Source: Pelargonium nanum
Lineage: Eukaryota > Streptophyta > Magnoliopsida > Geraniales > Geraniaceae
Direction: 5' to 3'
DNA length: 22,934 bases
Assembly (NCBI GenBank): GCA_036897485.1
Contig: JAYMTF010001521.1
Location: 1-22,934 of the forward strand
Of this stretch, positions 18,455-22,934 are shown one piece after another. The notes under the pieces were generated by a model. That model saw only the letters and a list, made by a program, of their open reading frames with translations. It did not search any database and was not told the DNA's origin. Made by a program: the position numbers and the translations under genes. Positions within the stretch are counted from its first letter, which is position 1; the number at the start of each line of letters is the position of its first letter.

Positions 18455-18793
18455 TTTCAATGGCCGTTGACATTGACCACAGGAACGAACTCGGTCATTT
18501 CCACTTCGAAAAGTACGGTTTTGCCCCTCCCTGAGGTTCTTACATATTTTCCTTTCTCTTTTTGGAATGGCTAGTACAAACTAAACTGGGAGAAGAAAAA
18601 AGAGTCTTCTGTTTTTTTTTTTGGTTCTCTGTATACTTTTGTGTTCATCACCAAATCACAACACATTCTTCATTGTATAATTACAGTTCAAGTGATTGAG
18701 AATTACATAGAATACCATTTTCCATTTGCTCTAAACAATCCCACCAATGGCAAATACTGTACTTTTAGTTGTAATTTCAAGTAGTTGAGGAAG
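18455..18793. other. 3' flank of the 301-residue protein gene
   Basis: The likely 3' UTR and downstream DNA, AT-rich, with a T-run near 18612. No further features. Confidence 0.4.
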
Positions 18794-18985
18794 TTTTTTT
18801 TTTTTTTAAACCATGGGTTTCCTGAGCAGGCTCGCATTTTCGCGATTAATCCCCATTCGATGTTTGGTCACAGGATTAAGAATTTCTCACCTCTCCCTCA
18901 CAATTGTGTTGAGTGAGGATCGAACTCAAGAGCTCTTCCCACTCACGCAGCCCCAGCGCACCAACTGCACCACACACAGTGGGTA
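18794..18985 (-). mobile_element. tRNA-derived SINE (type C)
   Basis: Reads on the minus strand: tRNA-like head GTGGTGCAGTTGGTGCGCTG (A-box region), B-box-like GAGTTCGATCC (complement of 18918-18928), a body, and a 14-A tail (T-run 18794-18807). The last part, CTGCTCAGGAAACCCATGG then TTTA, matches the tail of the type A SINE at 5.7 kb although the heads differ. Flanking TTGAGGAAG (left) and TAGAGGAAA (right) could be a worn target duplication. Confidence 0.75.
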
Positions 18986-19305
18986 GAGGAAATCTTTTTT
19001 GGTAGCTACTTTTTGGGTGGAATTTGACTCATGAAGCATTGTTGTGGCAACCTTAACAGTAAGATGGGTTTGGTTTACTTACAAATAAAGCAGCAACATG
19101 AAACAAACACATTATAGCTTTTCTTTGAGAAGTAGAACAGGTCCCCATATATGGTTTCTCTAGAGATAGTCTTGTGGAAGCTACTCAACCAGAAAAAGAG
19201 CTTGTAACTGAAATATCATTGCCTAAACTGGTAACTCAATTTTATAGCCGTCTTGATTTGACTGGTGGTCTTGAATTAGTTTTGGGACTCTTTAGTTATA
19301 TTTAG

Positions 19306-19612
19306 GACAATGTTTCATTTTGGTTCCTATCCAATTTTATTTTTGTTTTTTTTTGGTCTTCAATCTATTTATATTGTTTTACTCTGATCAAATTCATACA
19401 GATGTCGAATTATGCTATAATGACAATAAAGGGCAATTTTTGTTCAAACGACACTTAAGTGAGTTAAATTTACTTATGCGATCTATTCAAAACAACATTA
19501 CAATAAAAGGATTATAAGAATGAATTGTCAAGTCATCCTAATTTGACACTAAATAAAACAGACATGATTTGAATTTTGGTCATCTTAATCTCTTTTATTT
19601 TTTGTTTCTTCA
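19306..19612. mobile_element. Relic with repeated 'ttggtc' type ends
   Basis: It opens TTTCATTTTGGTTCCTATCC and TTTGGTCTTCAATC and closes TGAATTTTGGTCATCTTAAT, in the style of elements with 'gtcc-tgaact' terminal repeats. No coding content. The interior frame at 19320-19517 is fortuitous. Confidence 0.3.
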
Positions 19613-19900
19613 AAATTCTAAGGTCATAAAAATGTAAATATATAAAATTACTCAAGTAGGATGAGTGAAGAAAAAAGTTGTGAACTTCAAGTTTTTTTTT
19701 TTAAACATTGTGAACTAGCTTCTTAAAGTTAGTTCTAAACTTAGTTAAGACTTGAGAGATACATTCATTTTAAAATTTGAATTGAAAAGAAGGGTATAAT
19801 GGTCATTTGCATGCTTAGTCAACTAGACTAGTCAAATTTTATTAACTTTTACTTATTACAAGCTTTACTAATGCATCGTGTAGTTAAATGCTATGAATTA

Positions 19901-20001
19901 AAGACGAGGGTAATAAAAACAGCTTAAAGATGTCAAATGCGAATTTACGGGTCTGTTTAAGAAACTCATGATTTAGACCGGAAAAAGATGAGGATAATAA
20001 A
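19901..20001 (+). mobile_element. 5'-truncated SINE (type A tail) with TSD-like repeats
   Basis: The stretch from ATAAAAACAGCTTAAAGATG to GATTTAGACC matches the last third of the SINE at 5.7 kb (AACGGCTTAAAGGTGTCAA, TTTACGGGTCTG, TTTAGAC). It is bracketed by 17-bp repeats, AAGACGAGGGTAATAAA (19901-19917) and AAGATGAGGATAATAAA (19985-20001), differing at two transitions. This looks like a truncated insertion older than the full-length copy. Confidence 0.7.
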
Positions 20002-20299
20002 GTGGAGAGAAAGTATAACATAACATATATACGTAGTTATTTCTAAATTTTAATTTTAATTATCTTTTAATTATTATGTTTTTTTTAAGCATATTATTAT
20101 TATTATGATCTTTTAATTTATATTTAAACTGCACTAAAATTTATTTGGTGTCATGCACAATCACTCTTATCACTTAAAATGTATAGCAATTCTTTTCTCC
20201 ATGTGTTGTGTGTTATATTCTCATGCTCTCTATTCCTACTTTTAATCTGCCTTCAACTCTCACTCTCCTATCCTACATTTCATTTTTTTATAAGCAACG
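20002..20299. other. AT-rich intergenic DNA
   Basis: Low-complexity TTATTATTATTAT and similar; nothing else recognised. Confidence 0.4.
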
Positions 20300-20447
20300 G
20301 GACATCATACTCGAAGTAACAATGTTCCTCACTCCCTTTGGGAGCGTCACCCTAAACCCCACCCCATATCATCGACAAGGAGGCTCAAACTTAAGACCTC
20401 TGAGAAAATCCAAAATGGTATTATCCACTTGGCCCAACATGCCTTGA
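20300..20447 (-). mobile_element. tRNA-derived SINE (type B), longer copy
   Basis: On the minus strand: GGCATGTTGGGCCAAGTGG, a tRNA-like head, the B-box-like AAGTTTGAGCC (complement of 20382-20392), then a body CTTGTCGATGATATGGGGTG and GGTGACGCTCCCAAAGGGAG. Head and B box align with the copy near 10.7 kb. No A-tail is clear. Confidence 0.6.
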
Positions 20448-20630
20448 CTTTCTCTTCTCCTCATCAACAACTTTAAGTTACTATAATTCGTTGGACCTAA
20501 ATTATTTTATTCTTCAACTAGATTGTGGCAGTATATATGGACTAATGAGGACAAAATAAATTGCAAAATAAAAATAAATGTGTAGGAGAACTTAAAAAAT
20601 AATAATAATTGAATTGAATTGGTAAAAGAT

Positions 20631-20680
20631 TGGGTGTTCAATCTAATTGGATCGGATTTGGATTGGATCAAACGACTTTG
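20631..20680 (+). mobile_element. Possible hAT-like end fragment
   Basis: TGGGTGTTCAATCTAATTGG then ATCGGATTTGGATTGGATC resembles plant transposon ends of the 'gggtgttcaatccgatccga' form with subterminal GGATC repeats. Only this short piece is seen. Confidence 0.25.
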
Positions 20681-21850
20681 GTCCTAATGAGCTTTAGTGA
20701 TTGTCTAGTTACTCTATTTAAATTTAAAGGGTTCAGGTGAAAGTAGTTGAGTGTATATGGTTAAAAAAGAAAAGAGATTTGATAATATATATTAAAAAAA
20801 TTGGTAAAGAAAAATGAAAGAAATTATTATGAAATGACAAAAATAGACTTTAAATTAAATATGAAAAAAAACTTATTGTTGATACTTATCAATCAACAAT
20901 TTTACATTTAGACAGATCGACGTAAATTTTTTGAAGAAGCTTCTTAAAGTCGTATATTTTAAGGAGTCATGCAGAAGATTCTTTTTAAAATCGTATATTT
21001 TACTAAATATAATTCGATTTTAAGTTGTTACTTTATTCTAAATAACGCATCGTTTTGAATCACTAAATTTTGAATAGAACAAACAACTCTTAGTTTTTAG
21101 CAAATCCACATATTTTCAACAAAGACCCGTCTAAGTTGCATGTAACGCATGAGAAGTTAAAATTGCTCGTAGTCATCACTACAATATGTTACTGACCAAC
21201 CACAAACCTTAATAAATGCTAAGACTGATTTGAGAGAGCATAAGTAAAAAAATTAAAATTGTTTAACTATTATTAAAAAAATCTACCAATTAGAAACTGG
21301 CATGCGCAGTTAAAATATTTATTTGTATCACATAATTGTTGACTATTCAAGTTTGAGTTTTATTATTTTGAAAAAATATTTAATATCGCACGAAAATGTG
21401 CTAAGATCATTTAATGGTATTCAATTGCAAATATGAAAGTATTCAATTTGTTCATTTCATGGACTAATGGACTAATTTAGTTTAGTACAAAAGCAAAGGT
21501 CATTGTGATGCTAATTATCTTTCTAATAAAAATTGACATGTGACAGTTACATTTTTTTTTTCTTATGTAAAAATAGATAACATTAATTTGATAAGCTGGT
21601 GGTCGTACAGTCATTATTTTATAAATTTATTGTTGTGAAATGTAGTACAACGAAAAGTAGCAACAAAAGTAGTAAAATATCCGAAAATAGCAAAAATAGT
21701 AATTATGAATTTAGAGCTAGTAAATTTTGTTGTAATACAAAACACGGCACGAAAATGGCGTGTTTGGATTCACACAGTTGACCCTTCAAAACAAATATGC
21801 ACAATTAATTAGTCATGTTGTTACACATCCAATTAATTAAGAATATAACT
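20681..21850. other. AT-rich intergenic DNA
   Basis: No gene. A short repeat, AAAGTCGTATATTTTA (near 20945) and AAAATCGTATATTTTA (near 20987), may mark a decayed element. The open frame 21599-21781 is low-complexity Ser/Lys/Asn sequence. Confidence 0.35.
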
Positions 21851-22188
21851 GTAAATTTAGAGCAATGCTATATGTACAAAATTTTGTACAAAAATAGTTG
21901 TACAAAATGATGTGTCAATAAAATAGACATGACACATCAGATATTATATTGATGACTTGGTTGAATCACAACGCGCCACGTGTGCAATATGTCTAATAAA
22001 CCGGGCGCTCCATGCCAGAAATTCATGGGAGGGTGGTGATATCATATACGTCGGGTTGTTATTCATTAACTTATTTTAAACTACAAAAATACGAAAAAAA
22101 GTATTCGCCACGTAGATTGCCACGTCATTTTGTACATAAAAATTTGTACAAATTAAATTTGGGACATTTAGCATTTTTCGTAAATTAT
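21851..22188. mobile_element. MITE-like foldback element with TIRs
   Basis: The body (21860-22179) starts GAGCAATGCTATATGTAC and its far end, reversed, reads GAAAAATGCTAAATGTCC. Similarity continues inward through TTGTACAAA words to ACAAAATGATGTGTC versus ACAAAATGACGTGGC, so the TIRs are about 60 bp. Flanks GTAAATTTA (21851-21859) and GTAAATTAT (22180-22188) suggest a 9-bp, imperfect target duplication, the size typical of Mutator-type elements. It encodes nothing. Confidence 0.7.
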
Positions 22189-22384
22189 CGTTGTAATGTG
22201 TTAAACATGCTGGACAACGTCGTGTCGATTGTCTTGATTATCGTGCGTAACATGTAACACGACTCATTTCACTATCATACTGAATGTGCCGTGTTCGTAT
22301 TGAACAATACATCACGATCACTAAACATGTTATGCAATACAAAATCTTCAACACGACACAAACAAGTACAAATTGTCAGCTCTA
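22189..22384 (-). mobile_element. hAT-type terminus with CACGAC repeats
   Basis: AATTGTCAGCTCTA (22371-22384), read on the minus strand as TAGAGCTGACAATT, is a standard plant hAT end. Inside are AACACGACAC, GTGCCGTGTTCGT and TAACACGACTC subterminal repeats like those at 8.6-9.0 kb. The MITE abuts or interrupts its inner side. Confidence 0.6.
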
Positions 22385-22665
22385 CCGATGATGACGAGAA
22401 GTGGACGACAAAATGAGAAGGGGGTTGAAAATAATAGTCCAATATTGGATGCAAATGGGTAGGTGGAGCCACAAAACAAGAACTACAAAGAAGTGATCAA
22501 CGAAACCATCCACATGATTGCATCACCTCCATTCAATAATACCAAGTTGGGCCCCACCATAGATAATACAATGCACCTGCTATTTTCTCTATTTATTTCC
22601 ACCAAATATATGCATTTCTTATTTCTTAACATTCCCTCTACAATTTTTCATTTTTGTATATATAA
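22385..22665. other. Intergenic DNA
   Basis: No gene seen. A TATATATAAA near 22655 could belong to a promoter for a gene beyond the window, but the adjoining repeat makes this doubtful. Confidence 0.3.
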
Positions 22666-22668
22666 ACA

Positions 22669-22934
22669 CGGAAAAAGGTCCAAAATAGTCCATGTATTAT
22701 CCAGTTCGTGTCATTTTGGTCTGTGAACTATCAAACGTGTCATTTTAGTCCAAAAGATAGCGAAAGAGCCAATTTAGTCCAAACGTTTCTGAAAATCGAG
22801 CCGTGTTAGGAAGTCCGTCAAATTCACTGACGGAACCGTTAAAATTGCATTAAAAAATATTTTTTAATATTAAATTGATGACGTGACAATGATTAATATT
22901 AGGAAAAAGGTCGAAATTTGTCCATGAACTATCT
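22669..22934. mobile_element. Element with 'gtccatgaactat' repeats, cut by the window edge
   Basis: GGAAAAAGGTCCAAAATAGT then CCATGTATTATC near 22671 recurs in direct orientation near 22902 as GGAAAAAGGTCGAAATTTGT then CCATGAACTATC. Between them are two CGTGTCATTTTGGTC or CGTGTCATTTTAGTCC copies and a perfect 7-bp hairpin, TCCGTCA (22814-22820) with TGACGGA (22828-22834). This is a widespread plant non-autonomous element style, perhaps Mutator-like. It runs off the edge. Confidence 0.6.

Overview
The window is nuclear DNA of a flowering plant, most likely a eudicot. It has GT-AG introns, AT-rich intergenic DNA with many small transposon relics, a plastid-targeted and a mitochondrion-targeted protein gene, and a decayed plastid 16S rRNA insert. 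I cannot name the species.

Four protein genes are well supported. (1) A seven-exon gene at 1320-3720 (+) encodes the 139-residue chloroplast 10 kDa co-chaperonin, with a perfect three-unit heat-shock element, a CCAAT box and a G-box upstream. (2) An intronless gene at 6052-6615 (+) encodes a secreted invertase/pectin methylesterase inhibitor-family protein similar to Pla a 1. A SINE with clear target-site duplications lies about 45 bp before its TATA box. (3) A two-exon gene at 10932-13838 (-) encodes a 124-residue mitochondrial acyl carrier protein; its 2.5 kb intron holds an LTR-like relic. (4) An intronless gene at 17549-18454 (+) encodes a 301-residue uncharacterised plant protein with a Cys/His N-terminal motif.

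From memory, the chaperonin, mtACP and possibly the uncharacterised gene correspond to neighbouring loci on Arabidopsis chromosome 2 (At2g44650, At2g44620, At2g44600). If so, this is an ancient collinear block into which the inhibitor gene and the repeats were inserted. The genes show no shared pathway beyond two of them being organelle-targeted.

The rest is repeat-rich: hAT-type ends (left edge, 8.6 kb, 22.2-22.4 kb), a Helitron-like 3' end (5.46-5.49 kb), at least six tRNA-derived SINE copies or fragments of three types, a LINE 3' end with an RNase H remnant (16.5-16.8 kb), a foldback MITE with TIRs (21.86-22.18 kb), elements with 'gtccatgaactat'-type termini (8.1, 19.3 and 22.7 kb to the right edge), two weak LTR relics, and several local tandem duplications. 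I saw no CRISPR array, phage or bacterial-type operon, and nothing I can defend as a new biological system. The most useful leads are the SINE/promoter juxtaposition, the SINE copies sharing a tail, the plastid rRNA fossil and the heat-shock element before the chaperonin.
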